From Tetraselmis striata (taxonomy: Eukaryota; Chlorophyta; Chlorodendrophyceae; Chlorodendrales; Chlorodendraceae): DNA of 64,000 nucleotides. The translations under genes were made by a program, and so were the position numbers. The DNA is taken from contig VCJN01001236.1 of the NCBI GenBank assembly GCA_006384855.1, positions 62,001 to 126,000 of the forward strand. Reading direction: 5' to 3'. Under the pieces are notes generated by a model. That model made no database searches. It saw only the letters and a program-made list of their open reading frames with translations, and was not told the origin of the DNA. Of the stretch, positions 11,802 through 24,998 are shown piece after piece; the first letter of the stretch is position 1, and every line of letters begins with the position of its first letter.

Positions 11802-14394
11802 TCACGCAGCTACCTCCCCGTCGGTGGAACTCTGTGCCACCAGCTGCTCGACACGGGACTCGATGGCGGTCAGCACTGGCAGCATGGAGCGACCAAGCTC
11901 TCCCGTATGCTGGCAGGCCTTGGTGAGCTCTGCCGTCAGCGCACGCACCTGCAGCAGTAGAGCACCTGGTAAGCGATGGGGTGGCCATGCCGTGATTCAG
12001 GGCAAGGGGCTGCGGGCCCCATGCGTACCTGCAGGTCCAGGTCGGCAACCTTTGCTTGCTCTGCCAGCAGCTTCCCCTCCAGCTCCACGATGCGAGACTC
12101 CGGAGAGCTTTCCTCCCCGGCTGCCCCCTGCCCCTGCATCTGCCTGCCGCACCAGCCACGAACACCATCAACGGGCTGCGAAGGTGCGGAAACCACTGAG
12201 CCGGGTTGCTGGACACCCACCATGAGGCGCTCTCCTCGAGCATGCCCTTCAGCTGCTCCGCCTTGAGCATGCCATCCTGTGCCTGCAGCTCCCAGTTGGC
12301 GCTCAACATCCGCTGCTGTGACAGGCCCTGCGCAAGAAAAAGGCGGAACCAGAGGCGGCGTCACAGGTCTTGTCAGTATCACAAGCACAGGGCGCAGGGT
12401 GGCGTTTGATACAGAGAGAGGGGGGCACCCGCCTCTGCCAGCGCAGTGTTCTCAGCATACAGGGCCTCCGCAATGGCGGACTGCTCGTCCATCTCTTGCA
12501 GGAGCTTGTCGCGCACCAGCTTCAGGCGGGCCACCGTTGACTCAAGCGCCTGGACTCTCTACTCAGGCGCCACGGCGCCTCGTTTAGGTCCCAATCAGCC
12601 GCGCAGTGTGGTTTGTCCCGCTCATAAACCAAAGATGTAGCAGAGCCAGGGGACGATACCTGTGCAGTGGCGCTCTCGTCCGGTAGCGGCGTGCTGCCAG
12701 GGGGCTTCCCCTCCGGGCGGTGCTTTGCCGCCGTAGCCTCTGCCTCTGCCGACGCGCTTGCCTGCCTCTGAGCTAGCGCAGCCTCTGCCTGCTGCAATGT
12801 CCGCTCCCGTTCCTGCAGGCTGACCTCTGCAGCAGCCAGCTGGGCCTCCCGGCTCTCCAGCGCCCGGCTCCGGTCATCCAGCTCCTCCCGCTGTCAAAGC
12901 CAGGCGCAAAAACGGATCAATGGTAACCCAGGACGGGGGAAGTGGGGGCATTGTGTAACATTGTTCTCGACATGGCAGCGCCCTGCCAGCGACAACACAC
13001 CTGAGAGTCGCTATCATAAGCCCCGCTCCCTGCTGCCTTTGCCGCCGTCTCCGTGGCCTCCGCGGCTTCGGCCTGCCCATACGCAGCAGACCATTCAGAT
13101 GACCCAACGGTACTCCTGCATGCAGCACGCGGGGGGAGGGGACTGGCGGACCTTGGCCTGCCGGAGAGCTGCCATCAGCGAGGCAACATGGCTGCGCTCG
13201 CTGTCCAGCTCGCGCCGCAGCTCAGCCTCATCAAAGCCGCCCCCCGGGCGTGCTGCTGGAGAGCCCTCACGGAGCGCCGCCAGTTCTGATCGGCACTGCG
13301 CGGCCTCCTCCTCCGTGCGACACTGCTCCTCCTCTGCCTCCTCCGCCCGCTTGACGGCCAGCTGCAGCCACGCATGCCACCACAGGGCCATGCCATCAGC
13401 CGCAAGCCTGGGCCACGGGCGCCGGATTGATGGCAGGGAGGGCAGCCATGCTGCACAGCAGCAATCAGAAAGGGGGGAGGGGGGGGGGGGGGTCTCGTAC
13501 GCACCCTCAGCTGCGACTGCGCCTCGTCCCGCTGCCGCTGCAGGCGGCTGCGCTCGCTGTTGGCCTTCGCTGCCGCCTCCTCGGCGCGGCGGCGGGCGGC
13601 TGCTTCCGCGGCGGCCTCCGCCTCCGACACCTCCGCGGCCCGCCGATCCTGCGCCGCCTTGGCCTCTAAGTCCGCCTTGGCCCTGCCAGCCACACGCATA
13701 CGGCGGCAATGAGGGCTCAGCACAAGCTACTGGCACACTTCGCCCATGAGTGGTGCAAGCGGCCGCACCTCTCCAGCTCCTGGGTGCGCTCCCTCAGCTG
13801 CTCCGCGTCAGCCGCCGCGGCCTGCAGCTGCTCCGACTTGTGCTGCAGGTCAGATAGCGCTCCGCGTACGTGGTCTAGCTCCTCCTTCGCCTGCGAAGAA
13901 CAAGGCCGCCGGCGCTCCGACCTTCACTTCAGCAGCTCTACTCACGCTGATGTCCTAGGACCCCCCCCCACTTCCCCTGCTGCGGGAAGGCAGCTTTGCG
14001 TGGTCACCTTGGTTAACGCCTCCCTAGCCTCCCATTCCTTCCGACGCGTCCCATACAGCTCCGTCCGCAGCGAGGTGATCTCCTCCTGCGCTTCCCTGCC
14101 ACAGGAGCGCATGCGTGAGCCGCCACCGCCAGGCAGCAGGGACTGACATAGGCACGAGGAGAACCCCTGGATACCCTCTGGTTCCAACAGGCGCCCGATT
14201 GGCCCGGCTGGCGGCTTCGGGGCGCGGCGCTGGGGCGGCAACGGAGTGCCTACGGGGGCGACTGCTCGTAGTAGGCGTGGCGTAGAGCACCTGTACAGGC
14301 TGGACGCCAGGTCCTGGTCGCCGCCGTAGTCCGCTGAGGCCGGCACGCCTGCGGGCGGAGGCAGGGGAGGTGGGAGGGGCGGGAGGGCTGCCAT
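11802..14394 (-). CDS. Coiled-coil protein, 11 exons, 496 residues
   Basis: Exons in transcript order: 14394-14291, 14095-14008, 13890-13769, 13682-13505, 13361-13152, 13072-13001, 12890-12660, 12549-12433, 12327-12221, 12143-12029, 11948-11802. They total 1,491 nt, an exact frame ending in TGA. After a short Pro-rich start (MAALPPLPPPLPPP) almost the whole protein is charged heptad-like helix, for example EAQEEITSLRTELYG, KEELDHVRGALSDLQ and REELDDRSRALESREAQL, broken by a Pro/Gly-rich linker in exon 7. I see no motor, ATPase or zinc-binding motif, so it is a structural or scaffold protein of unknown role; centrosomal or ciliary functions are possible guesses only. The 12433 donor appears to be GC (GCGGGT). 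The start is the first ATG of exon 1; a further upstream exon is not excluded. Confidence 0.8.
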
Positions 14395-14545
14395 GGGGCA
14401 CGCGGCTGCCGTTGATGCTGACAGTGGGTTACTGCGACGAGTGGGGCGAGTGGGGAGGGCTCCTTGCTGCAGTGTAGTCGCCGTGCTGGCCCTCCTCGAG
14501 AGTCAACTACGATGAAACGCAAAATAATGGAAGCGGGTGGGTCTC

Positions 14546-14779
14546 CAGAGCGGTCGTCTCGTGTGCGAGAGACCCGGGTTCGAATCCTGGCCGATGCATT
14601 TCGGCAATATCGGCCCGACGTGTCCCGGGTTTACCCGGTTGATGCATTAGCCCTTCGGGGTTCGAATGAGGCAATGGTCTATGGGCTATGCCAGACCTAC
14701 GACTGCAGTTGGCGCACGAGGTGAAGTGCTGGGGCGGCTCCGGCCGATGTCCCGGGGCGAACTTTACTTTACTTTTACT
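14546..14779 (+). mobile_element. tRNA-derived SINE, copy B (5' truncated)
   Basis: Begins inside the tRNA-like head at AGAGCGGTCGTC, then runs through the same body as the 34401 copy (GAGACCCGGGTTCGAATCC, CCCGGGTTTACCCGGTTGAT, GGGCTATGCCAGACCTACG) to the TTTACTTTTAC tail. It is visibly close to the copy at 34401. It lies between two divergently transcribed genes. Confidence 0.8.
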
Positions 14780-15291
14780 GCGTTGCATATCCATAATACT
14801 TTTTGGTTGCAGGGAGAGCGGTGCATATCCATCGTCGTGAGTCCGTCGAAATCAGAAATTTGCTTGCTGACAATATAACTGTATTACACTGAATCCTTCT
14901 TATATTGTCATTATATTGAAATGTTACATTTTGCTGCCTCCAGTTTCCATGACTTTATTATTCACGTATCGTTATAAATTGTCGGGCCACCCCCAGCAGC
15001 CGGACAGGTGTCCAGCGGGGGCCTCGCGCGGTCTACAACCCTCGTCGCTGATGTGGGCGACCTGCCAGACGCCAGACTGAAAATTGAATTAAATTGATGC
15101 CGCCAGGACAAGCAGCACAGGGGAGCCAACTGCCCTCTTTCCGAGTAGTCGTGGTGCGCTCATCTGGTGGTGCTACCGAACGGCCGTGTTCGCACTCATC
15201 GCGGAGGGAACCTACCCGTCGGCTGCCGGCGTGGTCAACCGCCGCAAGGAAAAGTCGCTGCGCCGGCCCGCTTGATCGGATCGGCGTCGGG
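14780..15291. other. 5' flank of SEC20
   Basis: No separate gene is supported. The SEC20 frame is open upstream to about 15094 but without a better ATG. The segment 14860-14980 is AT-rich and may hold the promoter; no defined motif is seen. Confidence 0.4.
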
Positions 15292-16343
15292 ATGGTGGTG
15301 GCCGTGCAGACCGCACCTAGCAGTGCATACCCAGCGGGTGGAGCGGAGGAGTCCATGCCACTGTGCGCGGACCTGTCGCGGCTGGCGACGGCGGCCCGTG
15401 CGGAGTTGGCCGTGCTGGCAGCGGAGCCGGCGGCGTCTGCGACGGCGCGCGCGGCGGCGGCCGGCGGCAGTGTACGCGACGGGCTGGCGGGGATGCGGCG
15501 CCTGATGCGGGACCTGGAGCTGCTGGTGGAGGAGCAGGACACGTGCGCGCCCCCGCCCCCTTCTAGTCGGTGTAGCAAGCACGTGTTCTGCGCGCGGGGG
15601 GGATGCGCAGGGGTGAGGGTGGGGATGGGGGGTGATCTGGTCACTGTCCCTCAGGATGCGTCGCCCGTTTGGACCTATGATATATATGCTGGGCTTGCCT
15701 TGGGTAAGTGTGGGCCGGGCCGTGGGTGAGCATGCCGTGCTGGGGTGCAGGCCAATGGAGGTGGCGGAGGTGGCTCAGCAGCTGGCGTGGCACAAGCAGG
15801 AGTACGAGCGGTGCGCGCCCGGCTGCCCCTTCCACCGCCTCCATACCCAGCTGTGCCTCACACACATGCACGCATGCACTTCCCGGCCGGTTCTTGTGCG
15901 GGAGGGACGCGCCTCACCCCCCCCCCCCCCCCCCTCCCTCCACCGCCACCACCACCATCACATGCAGTGTGCACAAGGAGCTGATTGCGGCGCAGGACTC
16001 GGCTCGGCGTTTGGCCAATCAGGCGGCCAAAAGTCAGGTAGGCTGATGCCAACAAAGGGTTGCGAGCGCGCACCAGTGGAGGGGGGTAGTTGTAGCGCAT
16101 CGTCGTGTGGACAAGTTCATGGAAGGGGGCAGGGAGGCGAGAGGGATGGCGGGGCAATCCCTACGCATTGCCATCCCTCCCTTGCCTGACATCCCGTGTT
16201 GACATTCGTGCAGAGGATGGCTCTCCTTAGCGGCGCGACTGCCGCCGGCATGGCAGATCGCGTTGTGTCAGTCCCCGCCCCGCCACCCCAGTCCCACCCC
16301 AACTTGACCACCCAGCTTGCCCCCCCCCCCCCCCCCCCCCCCG

Positions 16344-16377
<34 letters not shown>

Positions 16378-17253
16378 CCCCTTAGGCACTTGTTTTGCGG
16401 GCCCAATGTGTGTCGTGTCGCTGATGGTGTCGGGGTGTACAGGACGGAGGCGAACCAGGTGGACACCGCGCAGGACATCACCGCCAGCCTGCGCCGCACA
16501 CGGCAGAAGATGTTGGAGGTGAAGCCCGCGGAGCCGCTTCCCTGCCCCACGCTCCCCTACCTTCCCCCGGCCCCCAGCCACTCCCTCGCCATTGCCCTGC
16601 CCTGGCCTGCCCTTGGATTGCCCCCCTCTCAAGTGCTGCTGCTGCATGCCCGCCTAAGCGTCAGAGGCCCTGCCCTGCTGCAGGAGCTGGAGCACACCGG
16701 CGCCACGCTGGAGGCCATGAGTGAGCTCCTTCCCCCCGCTCAGGATCCCCAACTGAACCCCCCCCCCCCCCCAACCCCCCCCATTTCCCTCAAGCTCCCC
16801 CCTCTTCACACCCAGCTGACCACCGCCTGGCGGCGCCCTATGCGCAGAGGACTCGGACGCTGTACTGGGCAAGACCAGCAAGGAGTACCAGTCGCAGCGC
16901 GGCATGTTTGCGACGTCGCGCCGGCTGCTGCGTAATGTGCAGGTGCAGGATCTCCTCGACCGGTGGGCGCCCTCCCTCTTCCCCCCCTTGTCCCCGTCTC
17001 CATACTACAAGCCGCGCTCGCAGGGGCGCTGATGGCTGCAGGCATCCAGCGCTCACTCGCTGACCCTCGCTTCCCTTCCCCCGCCGGGCGCAGGCTCATC
17101 CTGTGGGGCGGCCTCGCGCTGGTGCTGCTGGTGGCGGCCTACATCGCCACCAAGCGCCTGGGCTACTTCACGCCCTGCCTTCCTCAACCCGCTCACCTAC
17201 GCCGCCACGCCCCAGGCTCCGCCAACTCCCCCAGCGCCGGGGCCAGGAGGTGA
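15292..17253 (+). CDS. SEC20: SEC20 (BNIP1-type) Qb-SNARE
   Basis: SEC20 is an ER-membrane SNARE for Golgi-to-ER retrograde transport, working with USE1, Ufe1/SYP81, SEC22 and the Dsl1/NRZ tether. Exons: 15292-15542, 15751-15810, 15968-16037, 16214 to about 16261, 16443-16518, 16684-16720, 16848-16962, 17094-17253. Family hallmarks are ITASLRRTRQKMLEELEHTG, then LGKTSKEYQSQRG, SRRLLRNVQVQDLLDR, and a C-terminal membrane anchor (LILWGGLALVLLVAAYIATK) followed by RLGYF. The N-terminal helical part begins MVVAVQTAPSS. The junction after about 16261 does not resolve in phase. The last residues as read are CLPQPAHLRR; shifting by one base gives FLNPLTYAATPQ and a stop four bases later, which looks more natural. 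A one-base sequence error near 17180 is therefore likely. Confidence 0.85.
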
Positions 17254-17833
17254 ATGACCCCCCCCCCCCCCCCCCCCCCTTCCGGGCCAGCTCCAGCCCC
17301 GGTTCTGTTGATGCCAACCACCTCTGCACATACATGGTGTGTGTGGCACCAGACACTAGGCCGACACATCCGTGCTGCTTGACCCTCCTTCCCCATCACC
17401 CTCTCCAAAATTCCACAAGTGCCCCCAAAACACACGTCCTCGGCGGGCCACCGTGATTGTGCCTGAAGTCTAGACACGTCACCTGTGTGGGCAGAGCACT
17501 GGCTCACGAGTACAGTGCATGCCTTCACCGCCCCCTCATCCTTACCCCCCTTCTCCATCTTTAACCCTCTGCATAGCGTCCTGCTCCATGGCGGTGCTTG
17601 TAATCTCTAGCTATGAAATGTGAAGCTCGTATCGGGTTTACAGCCAGGCCTCTACCCCCCCTCCCCCCCACGTCCTCCAGCATTTGATAGGGCGTCCTTA
17701 GCATCTGCGGCAAACATGCCCTCACACGTAAGCATACGCAACTTTGTTTTTGGTGGTTTCATGGGTGCCTGAGGAAGCCCCCCCCCCCCCCCCTCGCCCC
17801 CCCCCCCCCCCCCACACACACACAGACGTGGTG
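17254..17833 (+). other. 3' flank of SEC20 and 5' flank of the next gene
   Basis: Contains a poly-C run (about 17258-17279), a candidate TGTAA polyadenylation signal at 17599-17603, about 345 nt after the SEC20 stop, and two further C-runs near 17779-17813 followed by CA repeats. No gene seen. Confidence 0.5.
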
Positions 17834-20800
17834 ATGCTGGGGCGCACTCCGCCTGACAGCCCACCGGCAGCCGCTGACGCGCACCAGCGCACGCCGCCCC
17901 GTCTGGCGGACCTACCGGTGGAGGAGTCCCTTGGCAGCGCAGCCAGGTGAGCAGCAGCCGGCGCAGCGCCCTGCCACTCGCCCCCCCCCCCCCCTCCTTC
18001 TCGCGGTCTTGCCCCCACATGTGAGTTCCAACGCGCGTGTGGCCGGAACCGCTGCGCCCAGCGCGGAGGATGCAGCCAAAGATCCGACCCGGCAGGGCGT
18101 GGAGAGCAAACGCAAGGCAGAGGAGGCGGCGGCGGCCAGCGAGCGCGCGCGCACCCACGCGGAGCAGGACGCCCGGTGACTAACCTCCTCCCCCCCCCCC
18201 CCCCCCCCCCGCCCGTACCTCTGCTGAACTAGGGCGGTCTGGGGTATCGAGGGTAGTTGTTCCCCTTCACTATGGGAAGGAGATAGACGACCGGGTCGCG
18301 TGTGAGTCTCGTCTGCGGAGGCCGAGAGCGAAAGCGAACAAGTGGATGCATGCTGCTGCGCCACAGCGGTGCTGTATTCGATAATGTCATATCCTTTAGA
18401 TATGAGGATATGTATTGATAGATATGTGGGGTGCATGGGGGCACCAATATTCGGCACCGTGCTATCTCCCTGGATAGCAATATCGGGTGGCTGCGGCACG
18501 GATATCGAGTGGCATTTTATACTTGATTTCACGTGCAGTAAAAGGAGCCATTGACCTCCCCCGGTGGTTACAAGGGGAAGGAGGGGGAGGGGCACCTCCA
18601 GTAGGCCCTGCGCTGGGGAAATGTTGTGTGTACACCGGTGGACGGTGGGGGCAGTGATAGGCTGTCCTCGCAGCAGGGTCGTGTGCCCATCCTGCTGGGA
18701 ACGCTGGTCGATACTGCCGCCATCAACTTCTCGCCATCAGCTCGCAGCATGACCTGCCCTTGCTTACGGATCCTCTTCTCCCTGCGCACCGTGCCAATGT
18801 GGCCAGACTGGCGGCGGAGAAGGCGCAGGCGGAAGCTGCGGCGGCTGCAGAGAAACGGCGGTGCTCCCCTCCCCCTCCCCCTCCCCCCCCCCCCCCCCCC
18901 CCCCATCCCCTCTCCATTGTACCCTTCCTGAGGCCATCTCCTCCCTGAACCGTACTCGCTGACCTGACGGTGTGTACACACTCAGCGTGGCAGCGGAGCA
19001 GAGAGCCGCACGGGAGGCGGAGCAGCGCGCCCGGGCGCAGGCGATGGCGGAGGAGCGGCACGCTAAGGCGGAGGCGGAGGCTGCTGCAGCCGCCGCCGAG
19101 GCGCAGGCCCAAGCGCAGGCCAAGGTGGAAGCGGAGGCAGAGGCGGAGAGGGTGGCCCAGGCGCAGGCAGTGGCGGCGCAGGAGGAGGCGCGGTGCGTGC
19201 GCGCGCACCCCCCCCCAGCTCCCCCCCCAAGACCGAACCTGCGTGCGGTATGTTGCATGGGGTGCTGAGGCCTCGTTGCTGGATTGCCAGTCTGGCATCC
19301 GAGAAGGAGGAGGCCGCGCGCCGGGCCACGGAGGAGGCAGAGGCGGCAGAGGTTGCAAACGCCGCAGCGGCCAAGGTGGTGGCGCCCCAGAGGTGTGCTG
19401 CTCCCCCCACCCGTTGGCTGGCTTGCCGTTGGCTGGCCTGCCTTCCGGAAGCCCGGCTGAGGTGGCTGCTGAGGTGGCGGCTGTGGCAGGAACCCCGCGT
19501 CCGAGGAGGTGCAGGACATGATGGCGGAGGTGGAGAGACGGTGCGTAGGCAGCCACCTCAGCGCCTCCCCCTTCCCTCCGCCTACTTTCCACACACCTGA
19601 CACCGCGCAATTAGTGTCACGGCGCACATGCGCTCCCGTTTGCAAGAAACGCAGCCACCGGGCGCTGAGCTCCAGGCACTGAGCTGCTGCGCTGTTGGGC
19701 TGTTGGGTTCGCAGTGTGGCCGCTGAGCGCGCCAAGGCGGCGGCAAAGGTGGACACAAAGGGAGCAGAGGCCGCGGCATCGCCGAAGAGGTGCGCCCCCC
19801 TTACCCCCCTTTCCTGCTTGCAGGCTGCTGCGTCCCCTCTGGCGGCGCGGCTGAGGTGGCGACGGCGGCGGCAGCGGTGGCGGTGGCGGCAGGCCAGCCG
19901 CGCAGGAGGCGGTGCAGAGCGTGCTGGAGGAGGTGGAGCGCCGGTACGGGGGCCTCCGCCTTGCCGTGACCCCCCCCCCGCGGTGTGTGGCATGGGACTC
20001 GCCGGGTAGTTGGCGGCGCGGCGCCCCTTACTCCTTAGCGGGTCGGTGTCCAGGCTTGCGGAGGTGCGCGCGAGGGAGGAGGCGGCGCAGGAGGCGGCCC
20101 GCCAGGCGGCGCTGGCTGCTGCGGTGGAGGAGGAGGAGGAGGAGGAGGAGGAGTGGCGCGAGGCGCAGAGGTGCCCCCCCCCCCCCCCCCCTCGTCATCT
20201 AACCCCCATCCCCTGTCTCTGCTGCATTCCGCACGTGAGCAAAAGATCCGCATTCAGGGTATGAGTAGCAGGAGCCACGATTCGGGCTGATGCGCTTGGT
20301 GCATGCCTGGGCAATCATCTTATGCGCTGCCCGAATCGAGCCTTGAGCGAATCCGGCCTCTCATTGTCAGTTTGACGGATTACATCGATTAAGCGCCAGC
20401 TATAACTATCAATTACAATGATTTACAGTGACATTACTTCCATATAGTGAACCCATCTGTATCGCGATCAAGGGATCCCCACCCCCGCATCTTCATTCTA
20501 GGAATGGTGTCGTGGTGCTATGATCCAGGTGATGCGCCTGGTCCAATCCGTATTGTACGTCAATTCTTCATGCGGATGCTCGCAAATGAGCTCCTTCCGG
20601 GCATGAGCCCCTGTTGTGCGCCAATCTGCGCCCGCCACACTGCCGTGCAAGCGCCATACGCCCACCCGGGGCAACGCCCATGAGGCCCTACACGCCTCTA
20701 CCACATGAGCCCCCCTCGGCCTCCCCTCCGTTGCTGGGTTGCGTTGTAGCGGCTGACCCGGCGGTGCGCCTCGGGCTGCGGCTGCGCTCCGCCGTGCGTC

Positions 20801-23800
20801 TGCCAGGCTGGCCGAGGAGGAGGCCGAGATGCTGGCCGCGCACAAGCAGGCCGAGAAGGAGGAGGCAGAGGCGGCGAAGAAGGAGGCTGAGGTGGCGGAG
20901 AGGTGCGATGGCTGCGGGGCTGGTGCTGCGGTGGCGGCACTGGGGAGGGCGCCGAGGAGGGGGATGGCACGGAAGGGGCGGGCTGGGCTGGGCAGCGTGG
21001 GTTGACACCCCGCCTCCCTCCCCTGTGCGCGTGGTAGGCTGGCGGCGGAGGAGGCTGCCCAGGAGAGGAGGCGCCGCTCGGAGGCGCTTCGGTGCGCGGC
21101 TGTCCGTGTCCCCTCGCTTTGTGTCTGAGCAGGAGCTTGAGCCTGTGCATGCCGGTTTGAATTGAAGTAACATGTTGCGTATGTCCTGAGCATGTGGGTG
21201 TGCCTGCAATGGGCTCCTCCGCTCAGCTGACTGAGACAGTGGTGCCGTGGTTGAGGGCAGGTGGCGGGGGAGGAGGGGAAGGGGGCAGGACTGAACCCCC
21301 CCCCCCCCCCCCCCTGCCTGCGCCATGATGGCAGGGAAGCTGCGATACAGGAGGCAGCCACAGAGGCCAAGCGCAAGCAGGAGCGCCAGGAAAGGTGGGG
21401 ATCGCCCCTCCCCCCTTCCCCCCCCCCCCCCCCCCCCCCCCGCCTTCTCGCCTCTCGAACCCTTGTTCCCAGGCAGCTGCAGTGGCACAAGGGGGGGTTT
21501 GAGGGGGGGATCCTGCGCTTCCCCCTTTGAACACAAGACCCAGCCGGTTCCCCCCCCCCCCCCCTACCCCACCACCCCTCTGCCCCCCCACACACACGCG
21601 TTTTCCAGCCTGCTATGCGGTTGTTGCTTTTGTTGGTGCAGCGCCGAAACCCTGCACCCCTGGCCAGCAGGATCTCTGCTCCCTTTTTCTTAGCCAGGCA
21701 CAACTTGCGGCGCCCCGCACCACCGTTCTTCGGCTCCGCACCAGGGGGCTCGCCCTTGCTGGCGGCTGTGACGGTAGCGGCATGTGTGTGAGAATTGTAC
21801 TCCCCATCCCCCTTGCCCCCCCCCCCCCTCCCCTGTGGGCGCAGGGAGGCCGCGGCGCGGCAGGCGGCGCTGGAGGCGCAGCGGCTGGCTGTGCGCCAGG
21901 CGAGGGAGGCCGCGCGCGAGGCGGAGGCCGCCAAGCTGCGAGCGGAGCTGGAGGCCAAGTGCCCCCCCCCCCCCCCCCCCCCCTTCCCGGGCCACCGCAT
22001 TGCCCCCAGCCCCCCTGGGTGGGAAAGGTAGGCGTGATCGCACGGACGAACCGACAATCGAGGCAGCTGTAGCCCAAGGGGGGCGGCGTCTCCGCTGGTC
22101 TCACACACCCTCCCCGCATAGAGGCATAGACGAGGGGAATCCGTCCACGAGGTGTGGTCACATCCAGGCGAACCCTACCGGTATCATCAGGGAGCTGCTA
22201 GTGTACGCCCGGACCCGTGTCTCGGCAGCGCTCATGGGGTACGCGCACCCCGCATGGTAGCACTCATGTCACAGTGTCGGACTTTCAGAGGGGGGAGGAC
22301 GCAGCGCTGAACGAAAGGGGGCTCGCTGCCGGTGCGGTCACTCCAGCCCAGGTCGAGCGCACCCGGCACCCGTTTCGTTTCCACCCTGAGCTGTGCCCAT
22401 TGCCCTGCCGGCAGGGAGGCCGCAGCGGCGCAGGCGAAGGACGCGGAGGCGCAGGCCGCCGCCGCTGTCAGAGCCCGGGAGGAGGCGGCGGACGGCGGCG
22501 TGGAGGAGGAGGAGGAGGCGGGAGCAGAGGAGGAGAAGGGCGGGGACGGCACCAGGTGAGGGCACCTGCCAACCCCCGGACGTCTGTCTGCAACCCCCCT
22601 CCCCCCCCTCTTCACCCCCTAATCCTGCCCTCTTGACCCCAGCACCCGGGGACGAGAGGGGCGATTGTGTACCTGGCCGCCTGGCGTGACCACCCGCTGA
22701 GCGCCGCTCTGCGGGCAGGCCGGCCCCCGAGGAGGTCCAGAGCAGCGGCCAGGATGATGATGAGGAGGAGGAGCGCGCCACGAGGTGACCGGCCGGTTGC
22801 CCCTTGGCGCCATGACACTTTGAGGTCGCCGTATCAGATCACTGCGATCCCCGGGTCAAAAGAAGCGGAAACGCCGTGCTATCGAATCCGTATTGGACTG
22901 CGCCGGGCAACCTCCGGGCGGGGGCGGGCCGCATGGGCCCCGCTGGCAGAGGGAAGGGTGTTCCCTGGCGCCGGGAGCCGTGCGTCGGGTCGCTGACCCC
23001 CTGCCCCCCTCCACCCCCTGCCTACCCCGCCCATCCGACCATCGCCAGGGACGCGGAGACGCGCCACACAGCGGCGCTCGCCAGGCAGCAGCGCCGGTAC
23101 AGCCACGCTGTGTTAACCCCCCCCCCCCCCCTCCCCCCTCTCCCCCTCGGCCCCTCCTCTCTCCCAGCCCCGATCCTAGCTCTGCTTCTCGTCTGCAGTG
23201 TGTGCGCCGACAGGGGCGGCAGTCTTGGCGGCGACTCCCCCAGCACCCTGGCGTCCTGATATGACCCCCCCCCCCCCCCCCTTTCCCCCCCCCCCCCCCC
23301 CCCCCCTTTCCTCCCCCAACGCTCCACCATGTGCTGCATACCCCCGTAGGGAGCAACCGACACCCGGCGCTCCGCCCACCCCTGCCGCCAGGTGCACCCC
23401 GCAGTCCGCCAGCTGCCTCCCCCCCCCCCCCCCTCCCATCTGCTTGACCTACCCGCCCGCCTCCTGCCTCTGGCCCGCCGCCCTCGGAAGTCAAGCCGGC
23501 GCTTCCAAGCCGACACGGACGCCATGTTAAGGGGTCCCCGCGACACGCTGGACACGCCTGGCTGCGAGGCGCAGTCCGAACCACTGGCAGCCCCCGCTAA
23601 GCATGCAAAAAGCCGTTGCGACCGATGCGGTAGGGGCATGGTATCGGTGGCGCTAATGTGAAAGGAGGACTGAGCGGGAGGCGGGCACCCTACCCGCACC
23701 TTCGGTGGGGGGGGGGGGGGGGGGGGGGCGCAAACCGCACGGCACTGCATGTGTATGTTGGGTGGTCTCTTTGCGGGTTTCGGCGCGGCAATGCGATCAC

Positions 23801-24826
23801 TGCCCGTAAGCCCCTGCCCTGCCTGCCAGAGGTCAAGTGTAGACGGAACTACAGCGCGACTACAGCGGTTGTTCTGTTGGGATGGAGTGCAAGCCCAAGG
23901 CGAGGCTTGGTATCGCGGTTTTTGCAATCGATGTGTGCGCAGCTGCATGCCTACCGGAAGCTGACTCCTGCGCCGCCGATCTCTTACGCTGGGGCATCCT
24001 TCCCCCGGCCCTCTCTCTCGCAGGCCCACAGCGGTACCTGTGGCTGGCGGCCCGGTGACGCAGCAAAAGCAGGGGCAGGAGAAGGACACCGGCAAGGGAG
24101 CAGAGGCGAAGAGGGAGGAGGCCAGGGGCGCCCATGATGATGATGGGGAGGGGGAGGGGGGGGAGACGGCGGCGGAGAAGGAGGCGCGGCTGGAGCAGCG
24201 CGCGGCGGAGCGCGGCGCTGACCGGGCGGGCGCGGCGCCCGCAACGAGGCTGCCCGCGCACCTGCAGCGCCGCGGTCGCAGCGCGGCGGCAGACGGCGAC
24301 GGCCGCGGGGATGAGGAGGATGGCGCTGGCGGTGGCGACCTTAGTCGCCAGCTGCCGCCCCACCTGAGGCCCCGCAGGCGGGACGCCGCCGCCGCAGGTG
24401 AGTAACAGAGCGGGGCGGGGGGGGCTGCCCTCCCCGACGGTGAACCCCTGGGCTTGCGGGGCGGCGCGAGACAAGTGGCTGCTGGGCAGAGCTGAACGCT
24501 CGGCTATGTTGCTCAGCCAGCGGGCTGCGTCTGAGCAACTTCGGATAGTACAAACCCCTGCGCAGTGTTTGCGTGTGCTTGTGTGCACCCGCGCCGGCAA
24601 TCATAACACCTTAAGAGTACAATATATATGTGTATATATATACACATATACACCTCATGTAAATGTACGAACATATACATGTGTGTATATATATATGTTC
24701 AAATGTATGTGCATATATGTATATTTGTGTATGTATATGTATATGTATATGTAGATGTAGATGTAGATGTAGATGTAGATGTAGATGTAGATGTAGATGT
24801 AGATGTAGATGTAGATGTAGATGTAG

Positions 24827-24902
<76 letters not shown>

Positions 24903-24923
24903 CTATGTATATGTATATGTATC

Positions 24924-24954
<31 letters not shown>

Positions 24955-24957
24955 ATA

Positions 24958-24998
<41 letters not shown>

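Noticed and set aside
24745-24995. Telomere-like repeat
   Set aside because: The units are TGTAGA and TGTATA, not TTTAGGG, TTTTAGGG or TTAGGG, and they are internal to an intron.
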